Shown: piece by piece, positions 24,600 to 32,928 of the stretch
How the letters are laid out: every line of letters starts with the position of its first letter
Position numbering within the stretch: the stretch's first letter is position 1
Assembly (NCBI GenBank): GCA_963744905.1
Contig: CAVUUV010000001.1
Location: forward strand, 1-64,000
Source of the DNA: DATFFO01 sp963744905
Lineage (GTDB): Bacteria; Actinomycetota; Acidimicrobiia; Spongiisociales; ZC4RG35
Reading direction: 5' to 3'
DNA length: 64,000 nucleotides
Notes under the pieces: generated by a model
Databases searched by the model: none
Told to the model about the DNA's origin: nothing
Seen by the model: the letters and a program-made list of their open reading frames with translations, nothing else
Made by a program: the position numbers and the translations under genes

Positions 24600-24616
24600 A
24601 TTAGTTAGGAACTAAT
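24600..24616. promoter_or_regulatory. palindromic operator overlapping the Rrf2 start codon
   Basis: ATTAGTT-AGG-AACTAAT is a perfect 7-bp inverted repeat with a 3-bp spacer. It covers the AGGA Shine-Dalgarno and the first two bases of the ATG at 24615. Its AT-rich composition stands out in this DNA. Position and symmetry suggest autoregulation by the Rrf2 protein, and so control of nirK. Confidence 0.65.
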
Positions 24617-25022
24617 GAATATCAGCTTCCAGCGCCGAACTGACCTGGCCCTCGGTGTGCTGCGTGCTCTTGCCGCGGCCCCGGAGGTTGTCGCCGGTGC
24701 CGACCTCGCAGACGAAGTCGGTACCACCGTCAGCTATCTGCCCCAGGTGATGGCGCCCCTGATCAAGGCCGGCTGGGTGGCCTCGGACAGGGGTCCCGGC
24801 GGGGGATACAGGCTGACAGGCGCTGCGTCGGATGTGCGGCTGCTGGACGTGATCGAGGCCACCGAGGGGCCGGCAGCGGACGGGCGTTGCGTACTGCGTG
24901 ATGCTCCCTGCCCCGGCGACGAGCAGTGTGCCGTTCATGTCGTGTGGACCGAAGCGCGCCGGGTGCTGACGGAAGGATTCAGCGCCATCGCGGTGATCGA
25001 AACAACAGGAGGAACAACGTGA
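24615..25022 (+). CDS. Rrf2-family iron-sulfur regulator (NsrR/IscR-like)
   Basis: A 135-residue regulator. MNISFQRRTDLALGVLRALA and ADEVGTTVSYLPQVMAPLIK form the winged helix; GPGGGYRLTGA is the wing. Three cysteines, C92-x6-C99-x5-C105, match the Fe-S ligand group of Rrf2 sensors (NsrR and IscR have close spacings). Because it overlaps nirK by four bases, an NO-sensing NsrR-like role is the natural guess, but RsrR- or IscR-like roles are possible. A palindrome covers its own start codon. Confidence 0.82.
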   Translation: MNISFQRRTDLALGVLRALAAAPEVVAGADLADEVGTTVSYLPQVMAPLIKAGWVASDRGPGGGYRLTGAASDVRLLDVIEATEGPAADGRCVLRDAPCPGDEQCAVHVVWTEARRVLTEGFSAIAVIETTGGTT

Positions 25023-26605
25023 CTCAGATACTCAACAGACCGCCCCAGTCCGAGAAGCCCACCCGACCAGGACCCCATCCCCACTACACCCTGGGAACGC
25101 TGGTCGTGATCGGCGTGCTGGGCGGATTGGCGGCTCTGGTCGTTGCTATCGGAGCCCTGATGATCACTGCCGATCGCAACTCGGTGGACGACGCCCTGGT
25201 GGCCGACAAGGTCGATACCTATCTGGCCGATGCCGGAGCGGCCTCACTGGACGGGGACGTGACGGCAGCGATCGTGCCCAAGAGCGAGATGTCTCCGGCA
25301 CCGGCCGGAGAGGTGAACGCCTCCATCGCCCCCTCTGTGCCACCTCCATCGGGCCGGACGGCTCCGGCCATCGTCGACGTCACTTTCGAGGTGGTGGAGG
25401 GAGTCAACACGATCGACCCCGAGACCGGTGCCCAGGTGGAGACGTGGGGCTATCGCCTCGCCGATGGACCCGACGGAGTCGTGTCGGGGACGCCCGGTCC
25501 CATGATCAGGGCGCGGGTGGGTGACGTGTTGCGCTTCACGATCAACAACCCGGCCTCCAACACCCATCCCCACAACGTCGACTTGCATGCCGTGACCGGA
25601 CAGGGCGGGGGAGCGGCCAACACGACTGTTGCTCCGGGTGAGACCCGCACGATCGAGGCCCGCCTGCTGTACCCAGGCTTCTTCCTCTACCACTGCGCGG
25701 CCGGAGACGTGCCCGCCCACATCGCCCATGGGATGTACGGAGGAATCCTGGTCGATCCCGCCACTCCATTGCCCAGCGTCGACCACGAGTGGTACGTGGT
25801 TCAATCCGAGTACTACACGACCGCCAAGGAAGCAGGTCTGGCCGACTTCGACCGCCAGGCCCTGACCGATGAAGCCCCCACATATGTGGTCTTCAACGGA
25901 GGGGTTGGCTCGCTTACCGGTGACAACACCTTGCGTATGGCGGTGGGGGAGCGGGCGCGGATCTACTTCGCCGACGCCGGACCGGACCTCGACTCCAACT
26001 TCCATCCCATAGGTTCTCATTGGGACAAGGTCTATCAGGAGGCGGCCCTGCTCAACCCACCGTTGCGGGGCTCGCAGACTACGCTCGTCCCGGCGGGTGG
26101 CGCCACCGTGACCGAGTTGGTGGGCCAGGTGCCACAGACGGTCATCCTCGTCGACCACGCCATCTCCCGGGCCTTCGACAAGGGTGCCCTGGGCACCATC
26201 GAGATCACCGGTGACGAGAACCCCGAGATCTTCGAGGAGATCACCGCTCCAGTCGAGGAGACCACTCCGGCTACCGCAGCCCCTGCGGCAACCGGCGAGA
26301 AGGTCGACATTCTGCCCGGTGCCTCCACTGCCCAGGACCTGGGTGCCCCCGACGAGTTCTCCGACAACGAGTCGCCGGCCGATTACTCGGTCAACGTACT
26401 GCGGGTGAAGGTCGGGACGACGGTCACCTGGACCAATACCGACCCCGGCATGATGCACACGGTCACAGCCGTGGATGGGTCGTTCGACTCCGGATTCCTG
26501 TCGGAAGGCGATACATGGAGCTTCACCTTCGACCAGCCGGGTGAGTACGAGTATTACTGCATGCCCCACCCGTGGATGAGGGCCAAAGTGGTGGTCGAGG
26601 GCTGA
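25019..26605 (+). CDS. nirK: copper nitrite reductase with N-terminal anchor and C-terminal cupredoxin
   Basis: Reduces nitrite to NO outside the membrane. GTG start with AGGAGGA upstream; 528 residues. An N-terminal membrane helix (GTLVVIGVLGGLAALVVAIG) is followed by two cupredoxin domains. Type 1 copper: H185, C226, H234, M239. Type 2 copper: H190, H225, H380. The catalytic pair is D188 and H329. Spacings match Alcaligenes NirK almost exactly (offset 90, 89, then 74). After an acidic, Thr/Pro-rich linker a third cupredoxin (about 430-528) has H480, C514, H517 and M520 (amicyanin-like C-x2-H-x2-M), which probably feeds electrons to the type 1 site. Co-transcribed with the Rrf2 gene; a strong terminator follows. 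Confidence 0.93.
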   Translation: MTQILNRPPQSEKPTRPGPHPHYTLGTLVVIGVLGGLAALVVAIGALMITADRNSVDDALVADKVDTYLADAGAASLDGDVTAAIVPKSEMSPAPAGEVNASIAPSVPPPSGRTAPAIVDVTFEVVEGVNTIDPETGAQVETWGYRLADGPDGVVSGTPGPMIRARVGDVLRFTINNPASNTHPHNVDLHAVTGQGGGAANTTVAPGETRTIEARLLYPGFFLYHCAAGDVPAHIAHGMYGGILVDPATPLPSVDHEWYVVQSEYYTTAKEAGLADFDRQALTDEAPTYVVFNGGVGSLTGDNTLRMAVGERARIYFADAGPDLDSNFHPIGSHWDKVYQEAALLNPPLRGSQTTLVPAGGATVTELVGQVPQTVILVDHAISRAFDKGALGTIEITGDENPEIFEEITAPVEETTPATAAPAATGEKVDILPGASTAQDLGAPDEFSDNESPADYSVNVLRVKVGTTVTWTNTDPGMMHTVTAVDGSFDSGFLSEGDTWSFTFDQPGEYEYYCMPHPWMRAKVVVEG

Positions 26606-26627
26606 CCGAACCCGAAGAGAGCAATTG

Positions 26628-26661
26628 AAAGGGGCGGGCCCTGCGAAGGGCCCGCCCCTTT
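26628..26661 (+). terminator. hairpin terminator after nirK
   Basis: A perfect 15-bp stem (AAAGGGGCGGGCCCT with AGGGCCCGCCCCTTT) and a GCGA loop, 23 bp after the nirK stop. It can serve the convergent gene at 26713 as well. Confidence 0.88.
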
Positions 26662-26712
26662 GATGGGACCTGGTTCCCGCCTGGAGGTCGGTTCTAGACG
26701 GGATCCGTTCGG

Positions 26713-27111
26713 TCACATGTCGGCCGCGTCCACCTCGGCGGCGATGGCGTCCAGATCACCGGCGACGGGAACATGGGTCCACACCTTCAGTCCGTGCACG
26801 AGGTCGGCGTACTGTTCGGGTTGGCCAGGTTTCACCACCACCCGGATGGGCAGGTCGCTGCGCAGCGACTCCTTGTACTTGGCCAGAATCGCTCGGTGCT
26901 GGGGCCTGTCCAGATCCAGTTCGAAAACTATGCCGTGGGCGTTCTCAGCCAGCTCGCAGTGCTCGCCGGACAGGATCGGGCACAGAGTCCCGTGCTCGGG
27001 TCCGTTGCACACCATCACCGGATGGCCTAGCTGCTCGAGGTAGTGGCGGTCTTTCGGCACCCGGCCTTCGGGCAGATCGAAGAGGATGTAGCTTTGATCA
27101 TCCGCTGTCAT
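26713..27111 (-). CDS. hypothetical protein with three-cysteine motif
   Basis: A 132-residue soluble protein. The centre reads VCNGPEHGTLCPILSGEHCE, a C-x8-C-x7-C group, then ENAHGIVFELDLDRPQHRAI. The C-terminal half looks like an alpha/beta fold (LPIRVVVKPGQPEQYADLVH). I do not recognise a named family; the cysteines could bind a metal. It lies between nirK and the cytochrome c gene, separate from both. Confidence 0.55.
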   Translation of the reverse strand: MTADDQSYILFDLPEGRVPKDRHYLEQLGHPVMVCNGPEHGTLCPILSGEHCELAENAHGIVFELDLDRPQHRAILAKYKESLRSDLPIRVVVKPGQPEQYADLVHGLKVWTHVPVAGDLDAIAAEVDAADM

Positions 27112-27258
27112 GTCGACCTCCTTGCAACCAGCCTGCGTCGCCCGTGGGGGAGGAAGAAGGGCTGAAAGTCATCAAACCCGGGCCGAAGGTCCCGGGGCTC
27201 GATTTCTTCGCCCTTTCCCGCCCACCGCCGGTGATCGCTTCCGCACCCACCCGTGGGG

Positions 27259-27720
27259 TCAGCTGCACTCCGATGAGGCCCGGGCCGGGTCCTCGAGGCC
27301 GAATTCGACCCGGGTGAAAGTGACGACCTGACGAATCTGGTTGGAATCCAGTTGCGATCCGAAACTCGGCATTCCACCACGTACCGGATTGGCCGTCGTG
27401 CCGTAGGTAGGCCCTTGCGCTCGCTTCCATCCCGTCGAGCCAAGGTTCACCCAGAGGATCTGGTCTTCACACGACGGGAACGTTCTCGTGACGGCCCCTC
27501 CGCTCAGCCGTGGTCCTATGCCACCACCGCCATCAGGGCCGTGGCATCGGGCGCAGTTGGTGGCGAACAGCGCTCGACCCGCGCCGACCTCATCATTCGG
27601 GTTTGGTGCCCGCCCCTGGCTGGTTCCGCAACCGGCCAGCCAGACCGCCAGCGCCATGACCCAGCAGGCAGTTCTGCTGGCTCCGTGTCGATCAGCCCTC
27701 CGTGCCGCTGGCAGGACCAT
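27259..27720 (-). CDS. lipoprotein c-type cytochrome
   Basis: A 153-residue mono-heme cytochrome c. CARCH (C56, C59, H60) is the heme site; GGMPSF supplies the likely distal Met. A hydrophobic stretch ends in the lipobox LAGC (C31), so it should be a membrane-attached extracytoplasmic lipoprotein. The reading frame overlaps the end of hybE by 29 bp. Its place beside an exported hydrogenase suggests it carries electrons for the hydrogenase or for NirK; this is inference. Confidence 0.8.
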   Translation of the reverse strand: MVLPAARRADRHGASRTACWVMALAVWLAGCGTSQGRAPNPNDEVGAGRALFATNCARCHGPDGGGGIGPRLSGGAVTRTFPSCEDQILWVNLGSTGWKRAQGPTYGTTANPVRGGMPSFGSQLDSNQIRQVVTFTRVEFGLEDPARASSECS

Positions 27721-28213
27721 TGGGGCTCCCGAAAGGTGATTCGAGTCTCGTTGCCGGCGCGGTTGTACCTCTCATGGCCTTGAAGAGGGCGCGCCGATCG
27801 CCGTCGACCACCTGTGTCGTCTCGATTCGCGAGCTCTCCAGCGCCATGTGTAGTTTCTCTGCCAGAGGTCGGGCCACCGCCATCACCTCGTCCTGGGATG
27901 AGTATCCGGACACGTCGGGCACGAGGAGGATCGAGAAGTAAGGCCCCAATTCCTCCACCTCGTTGGCGGTGACGGTGTAGTGGCTCGCGCCCAAGCGGAG
28001 GGTGGAAGGCAGCTTGCCGTCGGGGGGAAACGCCAGGCCGATCAGTGTCCATGGGGTGACCACCACCAACACCGGTGTGTCGTGGGCGAGTGCTGAGCTC
28101 ACGAGCTCGACCCGGAGATTCGGATTGGCGGCCGGATCACCGGCGAACACCTTCTCGTGGATGTCCTCGAAATACGAGCGGACTTTGCGGGCGCGATCGT
28201 CGACGAAGCTCAC
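27692..28213 (-). CDS. hybE: HybE-like [NiFe]-hydrogenase assembly chaperone
   Basis: A 173-residue protein from a GTG start. NPNLRVELVSSALAHDTPVL followed by VVVTPWTLIGLAFPPDGK matches the HybE/HupJ pattern (VVVTPW and the following hydrophobic run). HybE-type proteins assist Tat-exported small subunits during assembly. Divergent from hyaA with 130 bp between, and co-transcribed with the cytochrome c gene. Confidence 0.72.
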   Translation of the reverse strand: MSFVDDRARKVRSYFEDIHEKVFAGDPAANPNLRVELVSSALAHDTPVLVVVTPWTLIGLAFPPDGKLPSTLRLGASHYTVTANEVEELGPYFSILLVPDVSGYSSQDEVMAVARPLAEKLHMALESSRIETTQVVDGDRRALFKAMRGTTAPATRLESPFGSPNGPASGTEG

Positions 28214-28251
28214 TCTCAGAACCTTATGACTCGCCCACGTCTCCAGTACAA

Positions 28252-28265
28252 GGGACCTTCTGCCC
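28252..28265. promoter_or_regulatory. weak DosR-like box upstream of hyaA
   Basis: GGGACCTTCTGCCC, one base off the form GGGNC-N4-GNCCC, in the hybE-hyaA divergent region 78 bp before the hyaA ATG. Low weight on its own. Confidence 0.22.
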
Positions 28266-28343
28266 TATGTAGAGACAATTTCCTCTCCTACGTTCGGCCC
28301 AAGACCACCTAGGGCGGTCATGGAGGAAGAGAAGGGAGACGCC

Positions 28344-29474
28344 ATGCCCGACGTGCTGACTGGGGCCAGGTCCCTGGCTGAGGAGCTGGCATCGCGGGGG
28401 GTCACAAGGCGGTCTTTCCTCGCCTTTTGCGCCGGTGTCACCGCTACGCTCGCCCTCCCATCGGTGTTCTCCGAACGGGTGGCAGAGGCGCTGCAATCGG
28501 CCGACAAGCCGTCGCTGATCTGGCTCGAGTTTCAGGACTGTGCCGGTAACACTGAATCATTCCTTCGCGCCCACGATCCGGGGGTCGCGGATCTGGTTCT
28601 GGACATACTCTCGGTCGACTACCACGAGACGATCATGGCCGCGGCCGGCGCCCAGGCCGAGGCCGCCAAGGCGGCTGCTCTCGAGGCCGGCGGTCAGATC
28701 GTGGTCGTGGAAGGCTCGGTTCCCACGGCCGACGGGGGCGTGTATTGCACCATTGCCGGCAAGACCGCCCTCCAGCACCTGGAGGAGGCGGCGGTCGGAG
28801 CCGCCGCCATCATCAATGTCGGCACCTGCGCCAGCTTCGGAGGAATCCCGGCCGCTTCGCCCAACCCCACAGGCGCCCTCGGCGTGCCGGATGTGATAAA
28901 GAACGTCCCCATCATCAATCTCCCCGGCTGTCCGATGAACGTCGACAACCTGGTGGGGACCATTGCGCACTATCTGACCTTCGGGGCGCTTCCTGCCACC
29001 GATGGGCAGGGAAGGCCCCTTTTCGCGTACGGACAGCGAATTCACGACAACTGCGAGCGACGGGCGCACTTCGACGCCGGTCAGTTCGCTCTCGAATGGG
29101 GCGATGAGGGGCATCGCAAGGGGTGGTGTCTGTACAAGCTGGGATGCAAGGGCCCCAGTACCTTTCACAACTGCCCATCGATTCAGTGGAACGGTGGCAC
29201 TAGCTGGCCGATAGGGGCCGGTCACGGATGCGTTGGGTGCTCGGAGGCAGACTTCTGGGATGCCATGTCTCCCTTCTACGAACGACTTCCCAAGCCGCCC
29301 GGATTCGGAGTCACCACCAACGCCGACCGGATCGGGCTGGGAGTGGTGGCCGCGACCGCGATCGGGTTCGGGGCCCACGGCGTGGCCAAGGTGATTCAGC
29401 ACGGAGTGAGCAACGGTCGCGCCGAGGAAGCCGACGAGGGGGACCAACAGGATCAGGAAGGAAGTGAGTCATGA
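28344..29474 (+). CDS. hyaA: [NiFe] hydrogenase group 1 small subunit
   Basis: Electron-transfer subunit of an exported uptake hydrogenase, 376 residues from ATG 28344 (GGGAG upstream). Tat motif TRRSFLAFC. Cluster ligands visible: VGTCASFGG and PGCPM for the proximal site; IHDNC and KGWCLYKLGC for the distal site; NCPSIQWN and GHGCVGC for the medial [3Fe-4S]. In the first proximal motif the second Cys is Asn (C66-A-G-N69), which I associate with group 1f/1h-type enzymes linked to oxygen tolerance or high affinity. A C-terminal helix (GLGVVAATAIGFGAHGVAK) anchors it to the membrane. Confidence 0.92.
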   Translation: MPDVLTGARSLAEELASRGVTRRSFLAFCAGVTATLALPSVFSERVAEALQSADKPSLIWLEFQDCAGNTESFLRAHDPGVADLVLDILSVDYHETIMAAAGAQAEAAKAAALEAGGQIVVVEGSVPTADGGVYCTIAGKTALQHLEEAAVGAAAIINVGTCASFGGIPAASPNPTGALGVPDVIKNVPIINLPGCPMNVDNLVGTIAHYLTFGALPATDGQGRPLFAYGQRIHDNCERRAHFDAGQFALEWGDEGHRKGWCLYKLGCKGPSTFHNCPSIQWNGGTSWPIGAGHGCVGCSEADFWDAMSPFYERLPKPPGFGVTTNADRIGLGVVAATAIGFGAHGVAKVIQHGVSNGRAEEADEGDQQDQEGSES

Positions 29475-31189
29475 CCCGCGTCGCCGTGGATCCGATAACC
29501 CGTATCGAGGGGCACCTGCGGGTGGAGGCCGAGGTCGATGGGGGATCGATCACCGACGCCTGGTCTTCTTCCACCATGTGGCGGGGCATCGAGACCATTC
29601 TCAAAGGCCGTGATCCCCGTGACGCCTGGTACTTCACCCAGCGTATCTGCGGAGTGTGCACAACCGTGCACGCTCTGGCCTCGGTTCGAGCGGTCGAGAA
29701 TGCCCTGGGTATCGTGCCTCCCCTCAATGCACAGCTGATCCGGAACCTGATCTCGCTGAGTCAGTTCGTCCAGGACCACGTCGTCCACTTCTACCACCTG
29801 CATGCGCTGGACTGGGTGGATGTGGTTTCGGCTCTGGATGCCGATCCGGCCGCGACGGCATCACTGGCCTCCTCGATTTCCGACTATCCGCGGTCTGGTG
29901 AGAGCTACTTCGCCGCCGTGCAAAAGCGGTTGTCGGATTTCGTGGCCGGAGGCCGTCTGGGCCCCTTCGCCCAGGGCTATTGGGGGCATCCCGCCTACAA
30001 GCTCCCGCCCGAGGCGAACCTGATGGCGGTCAGCCACTATCTGGACGCCCTCGACTTCCAGAGGGACTACATAAAGATCCACGCCATCCTGGGCGGCAAG
30101 AACCCCCACCTCCAGACGTATCTCGTGGGTGGCATGGCCGTGCCCATCGATCCCACCAGTCAGAACGCCATCAACTCGACGACTCTGATCGAGCTCCGCA
30201 AGATGCTCGAAAGCGGGCTCCGGTTCGTCTCCCAGGCCTACATACCCGACCTCCTGGCGGTGGCACCCTTCTACACCGAATGGGCCGGGATCGGAGGGGG
30301 GTTGGGCAATTACATGTCGTTCGGTGACTTCCCCACCGGCAACCAGAACCCCTCCGTCGAACCGGACACCCTCTATTTGCCCCGGGGCTTGGTCATGGGC
30401 AAGGACCTGTCCAAGGTGCAACCGCTGGACAAGGACAAGATCACCGAGTACGTGGCCCATTCCTGGTACTCCTACTCGGGAGGTGACTCCACGGCGCTCG
30501 CCCCATTCCAGGGGGAGACCACTCCCAACTACACCGGCCCAGAGCCTCCCTACGACTTTCTCAACACGGATGGAAAGTACAGCTGGCTCAAGTCGCCTCG
30601 CTATGACGACACGCCGGTCGAGGTGGGCCCGCTGGCCCGGATGCTGGTCGCATATGGATCAGGGCACAAGCGGGTCAAGGAACTGGTCGACACCGTTCTC
30701 GGCACCCTTGGCGTGGGTCCCGAGGCGCTCTTCTCCACTCTGGGCCGGACCGCTGCTCGAGCCATCGAGTCGCAGGTCCTGGCGGAGAGGTCGCTCGATG
30801 TGCTCGATCAGCTCTCGGCCAACATCAAGAGCGGCGACATCGCCATCCACAATGGTGAGCTGTGGGAGCCGAGCACCTGGCCGGACACCGCCTCGGGCTT
30901 CGGGATGCACGAGGCACCCCGAGGGTCGCTGTCTCATTGGGTGACTATCGCCAATGGCTCGATCGACCACTACCAGATCGTGGTGCCCTCCACCTGGAAC
31001 GCGGGTCCGAGAGATGGAAATGGAGCTCGAGGCGCCTACGAGTCGGCACTGCTGGGCACACCCGTGGCCGATGCCACGCAGCCGCTCGAGATCCTGCGCA
31101 CCGTCCATTCGTTCGACCCCTGCATGGCCTGCGCCGCCCACGTGCTCGACAAGGAAGGCAACCCGATCGTGGAGGTGTCGGTGACATGA
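29471..31189 (+). CDS. hyaB: [NiFe] hydrogenase group 1 large subunit
   Basis: Catalytic subunit, 572 residues. L1 motif RICGVC (C60, C63) with TTVHALASVRAVE, and L2 motif DPCMACAAH (C551, C554, H557) bind the NiFe centre. A 15-residue tail after H557 (VLDKEGNPIVEVSVT) should be removed by the HyaD protease encoded two genes on. ATGA overlap with hyaA; it has no signal of its own and would be exported with the small subunit. Confidence 0.95.
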   Translation: MTRVAVDPITRIEGHLRVEAEVDGGSITDAWSSSTMWRGIETILKGRDPRDAWYFTQRICGVCTTVHALASVRAVENALGIVPPLNAQLIRNLISLSQFVQDHVVHFYHLHALDWVDVVSALDADPAATASLASSISDYPRSGESYFAAVQKRLSDFVAGGRLGPFAQGYWGHPAYKLPPEANLMAVSHYLDALDFQRDYIKIHAILGGKNPHLQTYLVGGMAVPIDPTSQNAINSTTLIELRKMLESGLRFVSQAYIPDLLAVAPFYTEWAGIGGGLGNYMSFGDFPTGNQNPSVEPDTLYLPRGLVMGKDLSKVQPLDKDKITEYVAHSWYSYSGGDSTALAPFQGETTPNYTGPEPPYDFLNTDGKYSWLKSPRYDDTPVEVGPLARMLVAYGSGHKRVKELVDTVLGTLGVGPEALFSTLGRTAARAIESQVLAERSLDVLDQLSANIKSGDIAIHNGELWEPSTWPDTASGFGMHEAPRGSLSHWVTIANGSIDHYQIVVPSTWNAGPRDGNGARGAYESALLGTPVADATQPLEILRTVHSFDPCMACAAHVLDKEGNPIVEVSVT

Positions 31190-31887
31190 CCGTCGACGAA
31201 CGCGTGGGTACTGGATCCGCGGCAGAGCCCCTCCAGCCGCGGGCGACCGTCCGGGTGTGGGAGTTGCCGGTGCGGATAACTCACTGGACCATCTTCCTGT
31301 CGGTGATCGTCCTGTCCGTTACCGGTTACTACATCGGCAACCCGTTTCTCCTCACCGGGAGCGACCCTCGGTTCGTGATGGGGGCGATGCGCTCCATCCA
31401 CATGGTGGCGGCCTGGACCATGATCGGGGCCGTGGTGGCTCGGATCATCTGGGCCTTCACCGGCAACAGGTGGGCGCACTGGGACCAGTTCATCCCGGTT
31501 GGGCGTGAACGGAGGGGCAAGAGCATGCAGATGCTCAAGTATTACCTCTTCCTACGCAGGGACCCACCCGCTGAGGTGGGCCACAACCCCCTCGCCGGTC
31601 TGGCCTACACCGCCGTCTATGCGATGTTCCTGGTTCAGATCGTCACCGGCCTGGCCCTGCATGGCCTCGACGACCCCGGGGGTGTGCTCTCCAACCTGAC
31701 CGGGTGGGTGTTCGCCCTCGGGTCGGTGGCCGCGGTGAGGCTCACCCACCACATCATCATGTGGCTCACCTGGGGCTTCGTGGTTCACCACCTCTACTCG
31801 GCAATCTTGGTCGACGTCGAGGAGAAGAACGGCCTCGTCTCGTCGATCTTCACCGGTCGCAAACAGGTCGATCGGGATCTGCTGTGA
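31186..31887 (+). CDS. hyaC: hydrogenase b-type cytochrome subunit
   Basis: A 233-residue di-heme membrane cytochrome with about four helices. Likely heme histidines are in VRITHWTIF, RSIHMVAAW, RLTHHIIMW and FVVHHLYSA. It passes electrons from the hydrogenase to quinone. ATGA overlap with hyaB. The N-terminal 20 residues are an acidic, Pro-containing lead. Confidence 0.9.
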   Translation: MTVDERVGTGSAAEPLQPRATVRVWELPVRITHWTIFLSVIVLSVTGYYIGNPFLLTGSDPRFVMGAMRSIHMVAAWTMIGAVVARIIWAFTGNRWAHWDQFIPVGRERRGKSMQMLKYYLFLRRDPPAEVGHNPLAGLAYTAVYAMFLVQIVTGLALHGLDDPGGVLSNLTGWVFALGSVAAVRLTHHIIMWLTWGFVVHHLYSAILVDVEEKNGLVSSIFTGRKQVDRDLL

Positions 31888-32363
31888 GACCGGACGTCTT
31901 GGTTTTGGGCCTGGGAAACGAGCTGTTCTCCGACGAAGGGGCTGGAGTGGTGGCGGCGAGGCGGATAGGCGCCCGTGAGGTAGATGTGGAGGTGGTTGAC
32001 GGAGGCACGCTGGGACTGGCGTTGCTGCCCACCATCGAAGGGAGGGGCGCACTGCTGGTGCTGGATGCCGTGGCCTCCGATGACCTCGAGCCCGGCCGGG
32101 TCGTCGTATACGGAGGCGAGGAGCTTCGGCGGGAAGCCAGATTGCTCTACTCCGCCCACCAGCTAGGTGTGACCGAGGTGCTGGCAGCCGCCGACCTGGT
32201 AGGCTCCACGCCCGCTCAGGTTGCCGCTGTGGGGGTGGTGCCGGCTTCGGTCGAGACCGGCTACGGCCTATCGCCGGTGGTGGCAGCGGCTTTGCCCAAG
32301 ATGGTGGATGAGGGGTTGGCCATCTTGCGATCATGGGGGGTCAGGGAGCGGGCTCATGCATGA
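31884..32363 (+). CDS. hyaD: hydrogenase maturation protease
   Basis: A 159-residue endopeptidase for the large-subunit tail. GLGNELFSDEGAG at the start supplies the nickel-sensing Asp/Glu, and VDGGTLGLALLP and LLVLDAV follow. GTG start overlapping the hyaC stop. The C-terminal HQLGVTEVLAAADLVG contains the conserved His. It should serve HyaB; the group 3b cluster has a separate protease. Confidence 0.88.
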   Translation: MRPDVLVLGLGNELFSDEGAGVVAARRIGAREVDVEVVDGGTLGLALLPTIEGRGALLVLDAVASDDLEPGRVVVYGGEELRREARLLYSAHQLGVTEVLAAADLVGSTPAQVAAVGVVPASVETGYGLSPVVAAALPKMVDEGLAILRSWGVRERAHA

Positions 32364-32691
32364 GCGGGCCCTGGTTTCGCGATTGGCGGCCGACCTCTTA
32401 TCTCAGCTCGAGCCCGGCGAGCGTGTCAGCCAGGTTGCCCTGGCCGTGAGCCCCGAGACCGACCCGGACGTGGTGGAGCTGGCCTGGCGCTCGGCCACGT
32501 CAGACTCAGCCGTCGCTGCGGTCGATGTGTTGTACCTGACCAGGGAGCATTGGCTCCAGTGCCTCGGCTGCGGGCGGCATTACGAGGGGGGCAAGCTGAC
32601 CGTCTGTCCTGGCTGCGGTTCGGACGGTCTGATCGTCCACCCGGCCCCCGAAGTGTCTCTGGCGGGCTGGGTGGCGGAGGAGCACACCTGA
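32356..32691 (+). CDS. hypA: nickel chaperone HypA
   Basis: A 111-residue full-length HypA. It begins MHE, the nickel-binding N-terminus, and has the zinc site CLGCG (about 71-75) and CPGCG (about 91-95). Overlaps hyaD by 8 bp. Compare the shorter HypA-like protein at 45770-46027, which lacks the zinc domain. Confidence 0.85.
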   Translation: MHERALVSRLAADLLSQLEPGERVSQVALAVSPETDPDVVELAWRSATSDSAVAAVDVLYLTREHWLQCLGCGRHYEGGKLTVCPGCGSDGLIVHPAPEVSLAGWVAEEHT

Positions 32692-32909
32692 TGTGTCTGG
32701 GCGCGGTCGGAGCCCTCGAAGAGAGGTGGGACGAGGGGGGCCTTCCCATGGGGTCGGTGGACGGCCGACCGGTGTGCCTCGTCTACACCCCGGACGCCGT
32801 GATCGGCGACATGCTGCTGACCCACTCGGGGTATTCGCTCGAGGTACTCGATCCGGCACGGGCCGGGGCGGCCCTGGAGATGCGGGCCGCCCTCGCCTCC
32901 GGCCGGTAA
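32691..32909 (+). CDS. hypC: HypC-family maturation chaperone
   Basis: A 72-residue protein with the N-terminal MC that HypC uses to hold the Fe(CN)2CO unit, and the later GDMLLTHSGYSLEVLD typical of the family. The usual P near position 6 is missing (MCLGAVGAL). One-base overlap with hypA. The other pleiotropic genes hypB, D, E and F are not in the window. Confidence 0.82.
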   Translation: MCLGAVGALEERWDEGGLPMGSVDGRPVCLVYTPDAVIGDMLLTHSGYSLEVLDPARAGAALEMRAALASGR

Positions 32910-32928
32910 TCCGGCACTCGACTCGACT

